Of a stretch of 64,000 nt of DNA, positions 44,314-53,033 are shown piece after piece. The stretch covers positions 1 through 64,000 of the forward strand of contig NZ_JAAKZX010000025.1 in the NCBI RefSeq assembly GCF_011045025.1, given 5' to 3'. The translations under genes and the position numbers were made by a program. Each line of letters opens with the position of its first letter. Position 1 is the stretch's first letter. The notes beneath the pieces are model-generated. The model was not told the origin of the DNA. It worked only from the letters and a program-made list of their open reading frames with translations, and did not search any database. The DNA comes from Streptomyces ureilyticus. GTDB taxonomy: Bacteria > Actinomycetota > Actinomycetes > Streptomycetales > Streptomycetaceae.

Positions 44314-44359
44314 CACCTGGGCGATGTCTGGTTCGTGGGGTTCGGGTACTCGTGCGTCT

Positions 44360-45397
44360 ATGCCACGGCTACTGAAACACCGGTACAAGGAACAGGCGCA
44401 GGATGCGGAAGAGTACGGTCCTGCGCCGGAGGTGGAGCGCCGGGCGCCGGACGCTCCGACGGAGTTGCCGAAGAAGTCCTGGTGGGCGGTGCTGCGCCGG
44501 ACGGTGACCGAGTTCAAGAAGGACGAGCTCACCGACCGGGCGGCGGCACTGACCTACTACGCGATTCTGGCGCTGTTCCCGGCGCTGCTGGTCCTGATCT
44601 CGTTGCTCGGCATCGTCGGCAGGTCGGCGACGGACGCCGTACTGGACAACACCCGCCAGTTCGCGCCCGGGGCCGCACGCGATGTGATCACGAGTGCGGT
44701 GCAGCAACTGCAGGGCAACGCCGGGATCGGCTCGGTGATGGCGATCGTCGGTCTGGTCCTGGCCGTGTGGTCGGCCTCCGGTTACGTCGCGGCGTTCATC
44801 CGTACCTCCAACGCCGTCTATGACATCCCCGAGGGCCGCCCGGTGTGGAAGGTGCTGCCGGTCCGCATCGGTGTGACCGTTGTGCTGATGTTCCTGGCGG
44901 TGGTCAGCGCGCTGATCGTGGTCTTCACCGGCGGTCTGGCGCGTCAGGTGGGCACCGCGCTGGGCATCGGGGACACCGCCCTGGCTGTATGGTCGATCGC
45001 CAAGTGGCCGGTGTTGGTGGTGCTGGTCACGATCATGATCGCGATCTTGTACTGGGCAACTCCGAACGCACGGGTCCGAGGCTTCCGCTGGGTTACTCCG
45101 GGCAGCTTCCTGGCCCTGCTGATCTGGCTGATCGCCTCGGGCGGCTTCGCGGTCTACGTGGCCAACTTCGCCTCGTACAACAAGACCTACGGCACGTTCG
45201 CCGGCGTCATCGTCTTCCTGGTGTGGCTCTGGATCACCAACCTGGCGATCCTCCTGGGCCTGGAATTCGATGCCGAGACCTCGCGGCAGCGGGCCGTGGC
45301 CGGCGGCCATCCCGAACAGGAGGAGCCGTACGTCGAACCACGCGACACCCGCAAGTGGGACGAGGAGGACCGGCGACGTCTGAAGGACCGGGGCTGA
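44360..45397 (+). CDS. YihY/virulence factor BrkB family membrane protein
   Basis: A 345-residue protein with a soluble N-terminus (about 50), six hydrophobic segments, and the family core DELTDRAAALTYYAILALFP and TFAGVIVFLVWLWITNLAIL. The tail is highly charged (DTRKWDEEDRRRLKDRG). The family (UPF0761) is conserved in bacteria, and its transport or lipid-related role is unresolved. ATG at 44360 is chosen; ATG at 44324 is in frame and neither has a strong ribosome site. It is 46 bp after the secreted copper protein, so read-through is possible. It converges on the CDP-alcohol phosphatidyltransferase. Confidence 0.9.
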   Translation: MPRLLKHRYKEQAQDAEEYGPAPEVERRAPDAPTELPKKSWWAVLRRTVTEFKKDELTDRAAALTYYAILALFPALLVLISLLGIVGRSATDAVLDNTRQFAPGAARDVITSAVQQLQGNAGIGSVMAIVGLVLAVWSASGYVAAFIRTSNAVYDIPEGRPVWKVLPVRIGVTVVLMFLAVVSALIVVFTGGLARQVGTALGIGDTALAVWSIAKWPVLVVLVTIMIAILYWATPNARVRGFRWVTPGSFLALLIWLIASGGFAVYVANFASYNKTYGTFAGVIVFLVWLWITNLAILLGLEFDAETSRQRAVAGGHPEQEEPYVEPRDTRKWDEEDRRRLKDRG

Positions 45398-45413
45398 CCA
45401 CGGCCCTGCGGTG

Positions 45414-46250
45414 TCAGAGCCGCGATGAACCGGCTGCCTTGCCCGACGTGGCGAGTACGGGACGCGGAGAGGACACGGAGGCGTAGGCCTCGGCGCCGGT
45501 GGGCTCGCTCGTCTCGCGAGGCGTCGTCCGGCCCTCGCGGTTCCGCCACAGCCACCCGATGTCCCGGCCGAACGACCACACCAGCGAGCCCAGTGCCAGG
45601 ACGACCGTCGCGAGGGTCGCCACGTACGGGAGGATCTGCGCGCCTGCGATCAGCAGAGCCACGCCCTGGAGTGCTGCCACCGTCTTGCGGCCTGTGCTCG
45701 GGGGCAGGGCGGCGTTCAGCCAAGGGAAGAACCGGGCCGCGGCGACGAAGGCGTACCGCATTCCGCCGATCAGCAACACCCACGGGCCGAGCTGCGTGGA
45801 GACGTACACGCTCAGCACCAGGATCAGGAACGCGTCGACCTCCATGTCGAAGCGGGCGCCCAGCGCGGTCGAGGAACCGGTGCGGCGGGCGACCTTGCCG
45901 TCGACCGCGTCGAGGATCAACGCGACCGCGGTCAGGGCGACCAGGAGCGTGACCGGCGGCGGGCTCTGGAAGGAGTCCGCGACCAGGGCCGTGACGCCTG
46001 CGACGAGCGTGGCGCGGCCGAGGGTGACGCGGTTCGCGGGGCCGAAGGAGCGGGGGCGGGTGCGGTGCAGGGCGCGGGCGAGCACGGCCCAGGTGGCGAA
46101 CGCGAAGGCCAGGCCCGTGAGCCAGCCCGCAGGACCCATGCCTATCGCCGTGCCGAGGACGGTCAGCAGGAGCAGCATCGCGCCCGCTCCCACCGCCGTC
46201 TCCTGCTGCACCTGCATGAGCCTCGCGTCGTACGTGTTGTTCAGGGCCAC
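45414..46250 (-). CDS. CDP-alcohol phosphatidyltransferase family protein
   Basis: A 278-residue membrane enzyme with the full CDP-alcohol phosphotransferase signature DG-x2-AR-x8-G-x3-D-x3-D (DAVDGKVARRTG then GARFDMEVD) at about 110-132 and six hydrophobic helices. It transfers a CMP-activated alcohol to an acceptor alcohol, making a phosphodiester lipid or headgroup. GTG at 46250 has GGAGGA six bases upstream. It is divergent from the MDR oxidoreductase that opens the pterin-like cluster, so it may make a lipid carrier or membrane anchor for that pathway. Substrates are unknown. Confidence 0.93.
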   Translation of the reverse strand: MALNNTYDARLMQVQQETAVGAGAMLLLLTVLGTAIGMGPAGWLTGLAFAFATWAVLARALHRTRPRSFGPANRVTLGRATLVAGVTALVADSFQSPPPVTLLVALTAVALILDAVDGKVARRTGSSTALGARFDMEVDAFLILVLSVYVSTQLGPWVLLIGGMRYAFVAAARFFPWLNAALPPSTGRKTVAALQGVALLIAGAQILPYVATLATVVLALGSLVWSFGRDIGWLWRNREGRTTPRETSEPTGAEAYASVSSPRPVLATSGKAAGSSRL

Positions 46251-46421
46251 CGCACATCCTCCGGCCAGATGACAAAGTCGATCACTGCCGCTTACGTTGT
46301 CCGCGGCTTCGCAACGGTCGGTACGTGCACGGTCGCCGGATCGTTCAGCGGGACTCAGCAGGTTCACAGCTCGGGCACGACTGAGCGGCACAATTGCAGC
46401 ACGAAATTTCAGGAGGATGAG

Positions 46422-47414
46422 ATGCCGATGGACCGCGCAGCGCGCGCCTTCTGGCTGGAGTCTCCGGGGCAGGGAGGGATACGGAACGTCGATCTCCCGA
46501 GTCCCGTCGAGGGCGAGGTGCAGGTGCGCACCCTCTTCTCCGGAGTGAGCCGGGGGACCGAGACCCTCGTCTTCCGCGGCGGCGTGCCCGAGAGCCAGTA
46601 CGGCTCGATGCGGGCGCCGTTCCAGGAGGGTGAGTTCCCGGGGCCGGTCAAGTACGGGTACTTGAACGTGGGCCTGGTGGAGGAGGGCCCGGCGTCGCTC
46701 GTCGGGCGGACCGTCTTCTGTCTCTATCCGCATCAGACGCGGTATGTGGTCCCGGCCGCCGCCGTGACCCCCCTACCCGAGTCCGTGCCCGCCTCGCGCG
46801 CCGTCCTCGCCGGCACCGTGGAGACCGCGGTCAACGCCCTGTGGGACGCCGCCCCGCTCATCGGCGACCGGATCGCGGTGGTCGGCGCCGGGATGGTCGG
46901 CGCGAGTGTCGCCGCCCTTCTCGCCCGGTACCCCGCCGTCCGCGTCCAGCTCGTGGACGCCAACCCGGCGCGCGCCGAACTCGCGCGAGCACTCGGCGTC
47001 GACTTCGCGCTCCCGGCGGACGCCGCCGGCGACTGCGACCTGGTCGTGCACGCCAGCGCCACCGAGGCCGGACTCACCCGCTCTCTCGAACTCCTCGCCC
47101 CGGAGGGCACCGTCCTCGAGCTGAGCTGGTACGGCGACCGGCGGGTCAGCCTGCCGCTGGGTGAGGCCTTCCACTCCCGCCGCCTGGTCGTCCGCAGCAG
47201 CCAGGTGGGTACCGTGTCCCCGGCCAGGAGCGGGCGCCGTACGTACGCCGACCGGCTCGCCCTCTCGCTCGAACTGCTCGCCGACCCCGCCCTGGACGCG
47301 CTGATCACCGGCTCGTGCGCCTTCGAGGAACTGCCGGAGGCGATGGCCGCGCTCGCCGCGGGTGAGACGCAGGCGCTGTGCCACCTGGTTCAGTACGACA
47401 CTGAAGGGGACTGA
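46422..47414 (+). CDS. MDR-family dehydrogenase without catalytic zinc site
   Basis: A 330-residue medium-chain dehydrogenase/reductase-like protein. The Rossmann part has IAVVGAGMVGASVAALLARY (about 147-166) and ends LCHLVQYD. The N-terminal domain has FSGVSRGTETLVFRGG where classical zinc enzymes carry a Cys and a structural zinc loop, and no zinc-binding Cys cluster is visible. It therefore resembles the BchC-like or zinc-free MDR branch. ATG at 46422 has AGGAGG five bases upstream. It is first in a run that leads to the PTPS homologue and is probably a tailoring dehydrogenase in that pathway. Confidence 0.85.
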   Translation: MPMDRAARAFWLESPGQGGIRNVDLPSPVEGEVQVRTLFSGVSRGTETLVFRGGVPESQYGSMRAPFQEGEFPGPVKYGYLNVGLVEEGPASLVGRTVFCLYPHQTRYVVPAAAVTPLPESVPASRAVLAGTVETAVNALWDAAPLIGDRIAVVGAGMVGASVAALLARYPAVRVQLVDANPARAELARALGVDFALPADAAGDCDLVVHASATEAGLTRSLELLAPEGTVLELSWYGDRRVSLPLGEAFHSRRLVVRSSQVGTVSPARSGRRTYADRLALSLELLADPALDALITGSCAFEELPEAMAALAAGETQALCHLVQYDTEGD

Positions 47415-47634
47415 GGAGGCGACTGAGGGGTCTGACCGCCCCGGATCGGTTCGGAACCACGCTCGGCGACCGGTCCACCGAACGACGCGTCCGAGGCGCG
47501 CCAGAATCGAAAACCAGAAACGAAAACCCGCCGAAACTTCCTCCCGTACCGCCTGAACACGGAGAACGGACCTGCCGTACTACACGGCACGCCCGGCAGA
47601 GGGATCAGACGCGCCGCACCTGGAGGGTCGTCCG
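47415..47634. other. 220-bp leader before the PTPS homologue
   Basis: Unusually A-rich for this genome between 47505 and 47545, with two CGAAAAC copies (47508, 47521) and the 11-bp palindrome GGTTCGGAACC (47448-47458). May hold a promoter or leader RNA. No gene is seen. Confidence 0.4.
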
Positions 47635-48033
47635 TTGTTCAGCATCACCGTCCGCGATCACCTCATGATCGCCCACAGCTTCCGCGGGGAGGTCTTCGGA
47701 CCCGCGCAGCGCCTGCACGGTGCGACGTTCCTCGTGGACGCCACCTTCCGGCGCGCAGAGCTGGACGACGACAACATCGTCGTCGACATCGGACTGGCCA
47801 CACAGGAACTGGGCGGGGTGGTGAGCGAGTTGAACTACCGCAACCTCGACAACGAGCCCGACTTCGCCAACACGAACACCTCCACGGAGTTCCTGGCCAA
47901 GGTCATCGCCGACCGCCTCGCGGAGAAGGTGCACAAGGGAGCGCTGGGCGAGGGCGCCCGCGGACTGTCCGGCATCACGGTCACCCTGCACGAGTCGCAC
48001 ATCGCCTGGGCGAGTTACGAGCGTGCCCTGTGA
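47635..48033 (+). CDS. 6-pyruvoyl-tetrahydropterin synthase / QueD homologue with altered active site
   Basis: A 132-residue PTPS-fold protein: MIAHSF (first zinc His), [12 protein letters not shown], a [15 protein letters not shown] segment and [14 protein letters not shown] with the C-terminal Glu/His region. Canonical enzymes have a catalytic Cys and the pair HGH. Here the sequence is [12 protein letters not shown], so the second His of the pair is Ala and no Cys is present nearby. The reaction is therefore likely different from dihydroneopterin triphosphate conversion. The start is TTG at 47635 with GGAGG eight bases upstream. It overlaps the glycosyltransferase start. It appears equivalent to S. 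coelicolor SCO6650, described as a PTPS homologue. Confidence 0.88.
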   Translation: MFSITVRDHLMIAHSFRGEVFGPAQRLHGATFLVDATFRRAELDDDNIVVDIGLATQELGGVVSELNYRNLDNEPDFANTNTSTEFLAKVIADRLAEKVHKGALGEGARGLSGITVTLHESHIAWASYERAL

Positions 48034-49157
48034 ACAAGCACGCCGACATCATCCCCATGTCCCTGCGCGCCATGCACTTCGTGATGCCCGGCACAGTGGA
48101 CGACCCGAGCAAGCCCAGCGGCGGCAACACCTACGACGCCCGGGTCTGCCTCGACCTCCCCGCCTTCGGCTGGCAGGTGCACAAGCACGCGATCGACGGC
48201 AGCTGGCCCCGGCCCGGAGCCGCGGCCCGCGCGGAACTGGCCCGCACCCTCGGTGAGATCCCGGACGGCAGCCGCGTACTCCTCGACGGACTCGTCGCCT
48301 GCGCCGCCCCCGAGATCATCGCCGCCGAGACCGAGCGGCTGCGCCTGGTCGTCCTCGTCCATCTGCCGCTCGGCGACGAGACGGGCCTCGACCCCGGCCT
48401 CGCGGCGGAACTCGACGCCCGCGAGCGCCGCACGCTGCGCTCCGTGCCCGCGATCGTGGCCACCAGCGAGTGGGCGGCCCGCAGGCTGGTCGCCCACCAC
48501 GGGCTGGCCCCCGACCGGGTCCACGTCGCCGCGCCCGGCGCCGACATCGCGCCCCTGGCCGCCGGCACCGACGGCGTCTCGCGGCTGCTGTGCGTCGCCT
48601 CGGTCACCCCGCGCAAGGCGCAGCACGTCCTCGTCGAGGCCCTCGCGACCCTCACCGACCTGAACTGGAGCTGCGTCTGCGTCGGCGGCCTGGGCCAGGA
48701 CCCCGGCTACGTCGCCGAACTGAGGGAGCTCATCGACCTCCACGGCATCGGCGACCGGCTGCAACTCGTCGGCCCGCAGGCCGGAGCCGAACTCGACGCG
48801 AGCTACTCCTCCGCGGACCTCATGGTGCTGACCTCGTACGCGGAGACGTACGGCATGGCCGTCACCGAAGCGCTGGCCCGGGGCATCCCCGTCCTGGCCA
48901 CCGACGTCGGCGGGCTCCCCGAGGCGGTCGGGCGCGCGCCCGACGGCGGGATGCCCGGCGTCCTCGTACCGCCGGAGAACGCGGCGGCACTCGCGGCGGA
49001 ACTGCGCGGCTGGTTCACGGACACCGATGTACGACGCCGGCTGCGGGCCTCCGCCCGCGGACGCAGGGCAGCACTGGACGGCTGGGCCGCCACGGCCCGG
49101 AGCCTGGCCGGTGTGCTGGGGCGACTTGGGCGGGACGAAAGGAAGGGGGCAGCGTGA
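48030..49157 (+). CDS. GT4-family glycosyltransferase
   Basis: A 375-residue GT-B glycosyltransferase. The N-terminal domain holds the acceptor-site loop [19 protein letters not shown]. The C-terminal donor domain includes [36 protein letters not shown] and the E-x7-E motif region [20 protein letters not shown]. Transfers a nucleotide-sugar residue with retention. GTG at 48030 overlaps the PTPS stop; ATG at 48057 is an alternative. It overlaps the methyltransferase by 4 bp, so PTPS, GT, methyltransferase and membrane protein form one tightly coupled unit. Confidence 0.92.
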   Translation: MNKHADIIPMSLRAMHFVMPGTVDDPSKPSGGNTYDARVCLDLPAFGWQVHKHAIDGSWPRPGAAARAELARTLGEIPDGSRVLLDGLVACAAPEIIAAETERLRLVVLVHLPLGDETGLDPGLAAELDARERRTLRSVPAIVATSEWAARRLVAHHGLAPDRVHVAAPGADIAPLAAGTDGVSRLLCVASVTPRKAQHVLVEALATLTDLNWSCVCVGGLGQDPGYVAELRELIDLHGIGDRLQLVGPQAGAELDASYSSADLMVLTSYAETYGMAVTEALARGIPVLATDVGGLPEAVGRAPDGGMPGVLVPPENAAALAAELRGWFTDTDVRRRLRASARGRRAALDGWAATARSLAGVLGRLGRDERKGAA

Positions 49158-50104
49158 GTACGAGCATGACGCCGCCCGGACGCGCGACGACGAAGGTCCC
49201 GGCGCCCGAGGTGGGAACGATCCGGCTGGGTGACCGCAGGCGCGGCGCCGACACGGAAGCCGACGACGAGGTGACGCGGTACGCCCCCGAGTGGCTGGAG
49301 CTGCGCGAGCCCGCCGACGCCGCCGCGCGGTCGGTCGAGCTCCTCGATCCGCTGCGGATCCGGCTCGCGAACCTGCCGCAGCGCCGGTCCAACGGCCTGA
49401 TCATCCACGACCTCGGCTGCGGCACCGGCTCCATGGGCCGCTGGCTCGCCCCGCGGCTCGACGGCCCCCAGCACTGGGTGCTGAACGACCACGACCCGTA
49501 CCTGCTGCACTTCGCGGCCGTCGGCTCGCCCCGTACGGCCGCCGACGGCAGCCGTGTCACCGTCGAGACACAGCGCGGCGATGTCTCCCGGCTGACGGCG
49601 GACGCGCTGGCCGGTGCCTCGCTGGTGACCGCCTCCGCCCTGCTCGACGTACTCACGGCCGAGCAGATCGAGGCGCTCGCGGCGGCCTGTGCCGGAGCCG
49701 GCTGCCCGGCCCTGCTGACGCTGTCGGTGGTGGGGCGCGTCGAACTCACGCCCGCCCATCCGCTGGACGACGAGATCACCGAGGCGTTCAACGCCCACCA
49801 GCGCCGCGGCGACCTGCTCGGACCCGACGCGGTCACCATCGCCTGCGACGCCTTCGCCCGGCACGGCGCGACCGTACGAGTGCACCCCAGTGCCTGGCGG
49901 CTCGGCCCCGACGAATCCGCGCTGACGGCCGAGTGGCTGCGCGGCTGGGTCGGCGCGGCCGTCGAGGAGCGACCCGAACTCGCCGAGCGCGCGGGCGCCT
50001 ATCTGCGGGAGCGGCTCGCGCAGTGCGCGGCGGGGGAGCTGAGGGTGGTCGTGCACCACAGCGATCTCCTCGCCCTCGCCCGTCCGACGGGAGGAGCGGC
50101 ATGA
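49154..50104 (+). CDS. Class I SAM-dependent methyltransferase
   Basis: A 316-residue methyltransferase with motif I LIIHDLGCGTGSMGRWLAP (about 76-94), post-I WVLNDHDPYLLHF, and a Rossmann core with VTASALLDVLTAEQ. A charged N-terminal extension precedes it. GTG at 49154 follows GGAAGGGGG and overlaps the GT stop; its own stop overlaps the next start (ATGA). By position it modifies a pathway intermediate or glycoside of the pterin-like cluster. The acceptor atom is unknown. Confidence 0.9.
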   Translation: MSTSMTPPGRATTKVPAPEVGTIRLGDRRRGADTEADDEVTRYAPEWLELREPADAAARSVELLDPLRIRLANLPQRRSNGLIIHDLGCGTGSMGRWLAPRLDGPQHWVLNDHDPYLLHFAAVGSPRTAADGSRVTVETQRGDVSRLTADALAGASLVTASALLDVLTAEQIEALAAACAGAGCPALLTLSVVGRVELTPAHPLDDEITEAFNAHQRRGDLLGPDAVTIACDAFARHGATVRVHPSAWRLGPDESALTAEWLRGWVGAAVEERPELAERAGAYLRERLAQCAAGELRVVVHHSDLLALARPTGGAA

Positions 50105-51507
50105 GTGCGCAGGCGGTGGCAGCCGACGCGCAGCCACGCGCCGTCCGGGCCGAGCCGAAACCGAGGCCGGTCCTGGACGGTGGCGACGAGCAGGCGATAC
50201 GGGGCGCACGGGCGGCCCGGGCTCCCAAGCCGGTCACGGACGCGCGCCGCACTCTTCGTACGCTCTGGGCTCGTATCAACTCCCGCGCCGTGCGCACCCA
50301 CTTCGGCACCGTCGCGGGCGTCGCCATTCTCAGCGTCCTCGTCTGGCGGATGGGCACCGGCGTCTTCGTGGACGGACTGCGCCGGGTCGACGGGCCCACC
50401 GTGCTGGCGGCCCTCGGCATCGGCGTGGTCACCACGGTGTTCAGCGCCTGGCGCTGGTGCCTGGTGGCCCGCGGGCTGAAGATCCGGCTGCCGCTGGGTC
50501 CGGCCGTCGCGGACTACTACCGCTCGCTTTTCCTCAACGCGGCGCTGCCCGGCGGAGTACTCGGCGACGTGCACCGCGCCGTACGCCACGGGCAGAGCGC
50601 CGGTGACCTCGGCCGGGGCGTACGCGCCGTCGTCCTCGAACGGGTCGCGGGCCAGGTGGCGCTGATGGCCGCCGGCGGGGTCGTCCTGCTGACGCTGCCC
50701 TCGCCGGTTCAGGCACAGACACAGCACCTCGTCGAGGCGTCCGCCATCGCGCTGGCGGTCGCCGCGATGATCGCGGCCGTGGTCGCGGTCCGGCTGAAGG
50801 GCTCGTCGCCCTCGTCGCGACGCATGCCCCGCCTGCGCAACGCGCTCGCCGAGGCGCGTGAAGGACTGGTGGCCCGCCACACCTGGCCAGGTGTCGTCGT
50901 CTCGTCGGCCGTCGTGCTGGCGGGCCACCTCGTGATGTTCCTGCTCGCCGCCAGGGTCGCGGGATCCGACGCGTCCCCAGTCGTGTTGCTGCCCCTGGCG
51001 GTGCTCGCCCTCCTGGCCATGGGACTGCCGCTGAACGTGGGCGGCTGGGGCCCCCGCGAAGGCGCCACCGCCTGGGCCTTCGGCGCCGCCGGACTCGGCG
51101 CGAGCACCGGCCTCTCGGTCGCCGTCGTCTACGGAGTGCTCAGCATGGTGGCGAGCCTGCCCGGCGTCGGCGTACTCGTCGCCAGGTGGGCCATGGGCCT
51201 GCGGCGCCCTCAACCCGCGTACGAGAAGGGCGTACCGCAGCGCCACAACGGCCATGTCCCGCGCTCACCACCGGCGAACGCGGGATACGCGGAGGACACA
51301 GCCCACGGTCAGGGCTTGCTGCTCTCCGTGCCGTCCTGCCCGGCCCCCTTCTGCATGGCGTCCTCGGCGCCCGGAGCGGAATTCGCCGCTTCCGGACTGA
51401 GGATCGAGAAATACGAACCGAAGCAGTCCACCAGGCCCGCGAGCAGCTCCTTGCCTTTTTCGGCGGTAGCCAGCGAAGGACGGCCGATGACACCGGACTC
51501 CGTGTAA
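50101..51507 (+). CDS. LPG-synthase-like (UPF0104) membrane protein
   Basis: A 468-residue frame. A charged N-terminal ~60 residues precede eight or so hydrophobic segments with AALPGGVLGDVHRAVRHGQ and PLNVGGWGPREGATAWAFG, both typical of the lysylphosphatidylglycerol synthase TM region / UPF0104 family, which acts as lipid flippase or envelope-glycan transporter. Family members end soon after VLVARWAMGLRR (about 367). Here another 100 residues of unremarkable sequence run 199 bp across the 3' end of the convergent creatininase-family gene. The tail may be real read-through or a lost stop. ATG at 50101 overlaps the methyltransferase stop. Likely moves a glycosylated product across the membrane. 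Confidence 0.85.
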   Translation: MSAQAVAADAQPRAVRAEPKPRPVLDGGDEQAIRGARAARAPKPVTDARRTLRTLWARINSRAVRTHFGTVAGVAILSVLVWRMGTGVFVDGLRRVDGPTVLAALGIGVVTTVFSAWRWCLVARGLKIRLPLGPAVADYYRSLFLNAALPGGVLGDVHRAVRHGQSAGDLGRGVRAVVLERVAGQVALMAAGGVVLLTLPSPVQAQTQHLVEASAIALAVAAMIAAVVAVRLKGSSPSSRRMPRLRNALAEAREGLVARHTWPGVVVSSAVVLAGHLVMFLLAARVAGSDASPVVLLPLAVLALLAMGLPLNVGGWGPREGATAWAFGAAGLGASTGLSVAVVYGVLSMVASLPGVGVLVARWAMGLRRPQPAYEKGVPQRHNGHVPRSPPANAGYAEDTAHGQGLLLSVPSCPAPFCMASSAPGAEFAASGLRIEKYEPKQSTRPASSSLPFSAVASEGRPMTPDSV

Positions 51508-52127
51508 GCGGACATATCGAGGGTGAGAAGATGCCGTCGGTCGTCGGCGAGGAAGTCGGAGGACTCATATCCGGGACGCACCATTTCCGGATGAGCGTGC
51601 AGCAGGACGGACGTCTCCAATTCCCCGGCATGCATATCGCTGAGCAGCGAGGTCCGCACACCGGCCCGCTGCCGCGCCTCCTCCCAGTCCTCCGGTGCCG
51701 GGAACAGCGCCATGCGCGTGCCGCAACCCGCGGACTCCTGCACCACATTGCCCAGCACGTAGTTCCCGCCATGTCCGTTGACCAGTACCAGGGCGTCGAT
51801 GCCCGAGCGACGAAGCGAGTCGGCTATGTCCCGTACCACCGCGTGGAGTGTCACCGCGGAAATACTGACCGTCCCCGGCCAGGCGGCATGTTCGTGCGAG
51901 CAGGCGATGGTCAGCGGAGGGAGGAGATGCACCGGGTACGCGGCGGCGACCTCGCGGGCGATGGTGCAGGCGATGACGGTGTCAGTGGCCAGCGGTAGAA
52001 AGGGGCCGTGCTGTTCGAAGCTGCCGATGGGAAGGACGGCGACGCCGGGCCGACGGGCCCTCACGTCCTCCGTGGTGTCCAGCGGCAACAAGCCGGGGGT
52101 GGTCAGCTGTGTTCCCGAACCGGTCAT
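51309..52127 (-). CDS. Creatininase-family amidohydrolase, possible FAPy formamide hydrolase
   Basis: A 272-residue creatininase-fold enzyme: VAVLPIGSFEQHGPFLPLATD with metal-binding Glu/His/Asp, ACSHEHAAWPGTVSI, LVNGHGGNYVLGNV and DMHAGELETSVLL (metal Glu). The family includes ArfB-like hydrolases that remove formate from FAPy nucleotides in archaeal flavin and F420 synthesis. It is divergent from a GTP cyclohydrolase II predicted to release the formylated product, so deformylation of that product is an attractive role. ATG at 52127 has GGAAAGG about nine bases upstream. The 3' end overlaps the membrane-protein frame. Confidence 0.88.
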   Translation of the reverse strand: MTGSGTQLTTPGLLPLDTTEDVRARRPGVAVLPIGSFEQHGPFLPLATDTVIACTIAREVAAAYPVHLLPPLTIACSHEHAAWPGTVSISAVTLHAVVRDIADSLRRSGIDALVLVNGHGGNYVLGNVVQESAGCGTRMALFPAPEDWEEARQRAGVRTSLLSDMHAGELETSVLLHAHPEMVRPGYESSDFLADDRRHLLTLDMSAYTESGVIGRPSLATAEKGKELLAGLVDCFGSYFSILSPEAANSAPGAEDAMQKGAGQDGTESSKP

Positions 52128-52192
52128 GGTGTTGAGGCCTTTCGTTCCGTAGGCACCGACGAGAGCAGGCTAACGCGGCAACGGCAGATTGG

Positions 52193-52882
52193 ATGCAGGA
52201 GAAAATGAAGGAAAGCAAAGGCGTGCTCGGTCGAAGTGCCCGCCCCAAGGCAGCAGACGTTCAGTCGGGTGTCCAGCGTGTGGTGGATCTCCAACTGCAC
52301 ACCGTGTACGGAGATTTCTACGCCGTCGGCTATTTGGACCTCGAACGCGGGGATGAACAAGTGGCCCTCATATACGGCGATATCGACGGAACGGAGGACA
52401 CGCTCACCCGACTGCATTCGGAGTGCCTCACCGGAGACGCCTTCGGCTCCACGCACTGCGAGTGCGGCGACCAGCTGTCGACCGCCCTGCGCACCATTGT
52501 GGCGGAGGGCCGCGGCATCCTCCTCTACCTCCGTGGCCACGAGGGCAGAGGAATCGGTCTCCTCGCCAAACTCCAGGCCATGAAGCTCCAGTCGGAGGGC
52601 CTGGACACGGTCGAGGCGAACCTCGCCCTCGGTCTCCCGGTCGACGCCCGCGACTACGGCGTCGCCGCGGACATGCTGCACGACCTCGGCGTGCCCTCCG
52701 TACGCCTGCTCTCCAACAACCCGCGCAAGAGCGAGGCCCTGCGGCATCACGGCATCGAAGTCAGCGAGCACGTCCCGCTGTTGATACCGCCGCGCGAGCA
52801 CAACATCAGCTACCTGCGCACCAAGCGGGAGCGCATGGACCACCACCTGCCGCATCTGGACACGGTGATCCACTGGTCCTGA
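52193..52882 (+). CDS. GTP cyclohydrolase II homologue with Tyr-to-Met active-site change
   Basis: 229 residues from ATG 52193; ATG 52205 and GTG 52223 are also plausible starts. Zinc ligands SECLTGDAFGSTHCECGDQ (Cys78, Cys89, Cys91), the GTP-binding RGHEGRGIGLLAK and RLLSNNPRK are conserved. In KLQAMKLQ, Met130 stands where E. coli RibA has Tyr105 (RAYALQ). In S. coelicolor the SCO6655 homologue with this Met is reported to stop at the formylated intermediate FAPy rather than releasing formate. The enzyme here should do the same. It diverges from the creatininase gene over 65 bp and is not next to riboflavin genes, so a separate pathway is likely. Confidence 0.92.
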   Translation: MQEKMKESKGVLGRSARPKAADVQSGVQRVVDLQLHTVYGDFYAVGYLDLERGDEQVALIYGDIDGTEDTLTRLHSECLTGDAFGSTHCECGDQLSTALRTIVAEGRGILLYLRGHEGRGIGLLAKLQAMKLQSEGLDTVEANLALGLPVDARDYGVAADMLHDLGVPSVRLLSNNPRKSEALRHHGIEVSEHVPLLIPPREHNISYLRTKRERMDHHLPHLDTVIHWS

Positions 52883-53033
52883 CGGGTACGGCGGCCCGGG
52901 ATCCCGGACACCAGGGCCGCCGCCCCCAGGTCGTACGCGAACTCTTCCTGAGGCATGATCCCTTCGTGGACATCACCCCGCTGCGTGCCGAAGGGTTCGC
53001 CGCCGACGCCCCGCGACCGGAGGTCAACCGCGT

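Noticed and set aside
52883..53033. Small gene between the cyclohydrolase and the saccharopine-type gene
   Set aside because: The frame ending near 53037 continues from a shadow of the cyclohydrolase gene and has no independent start or ribosome site.
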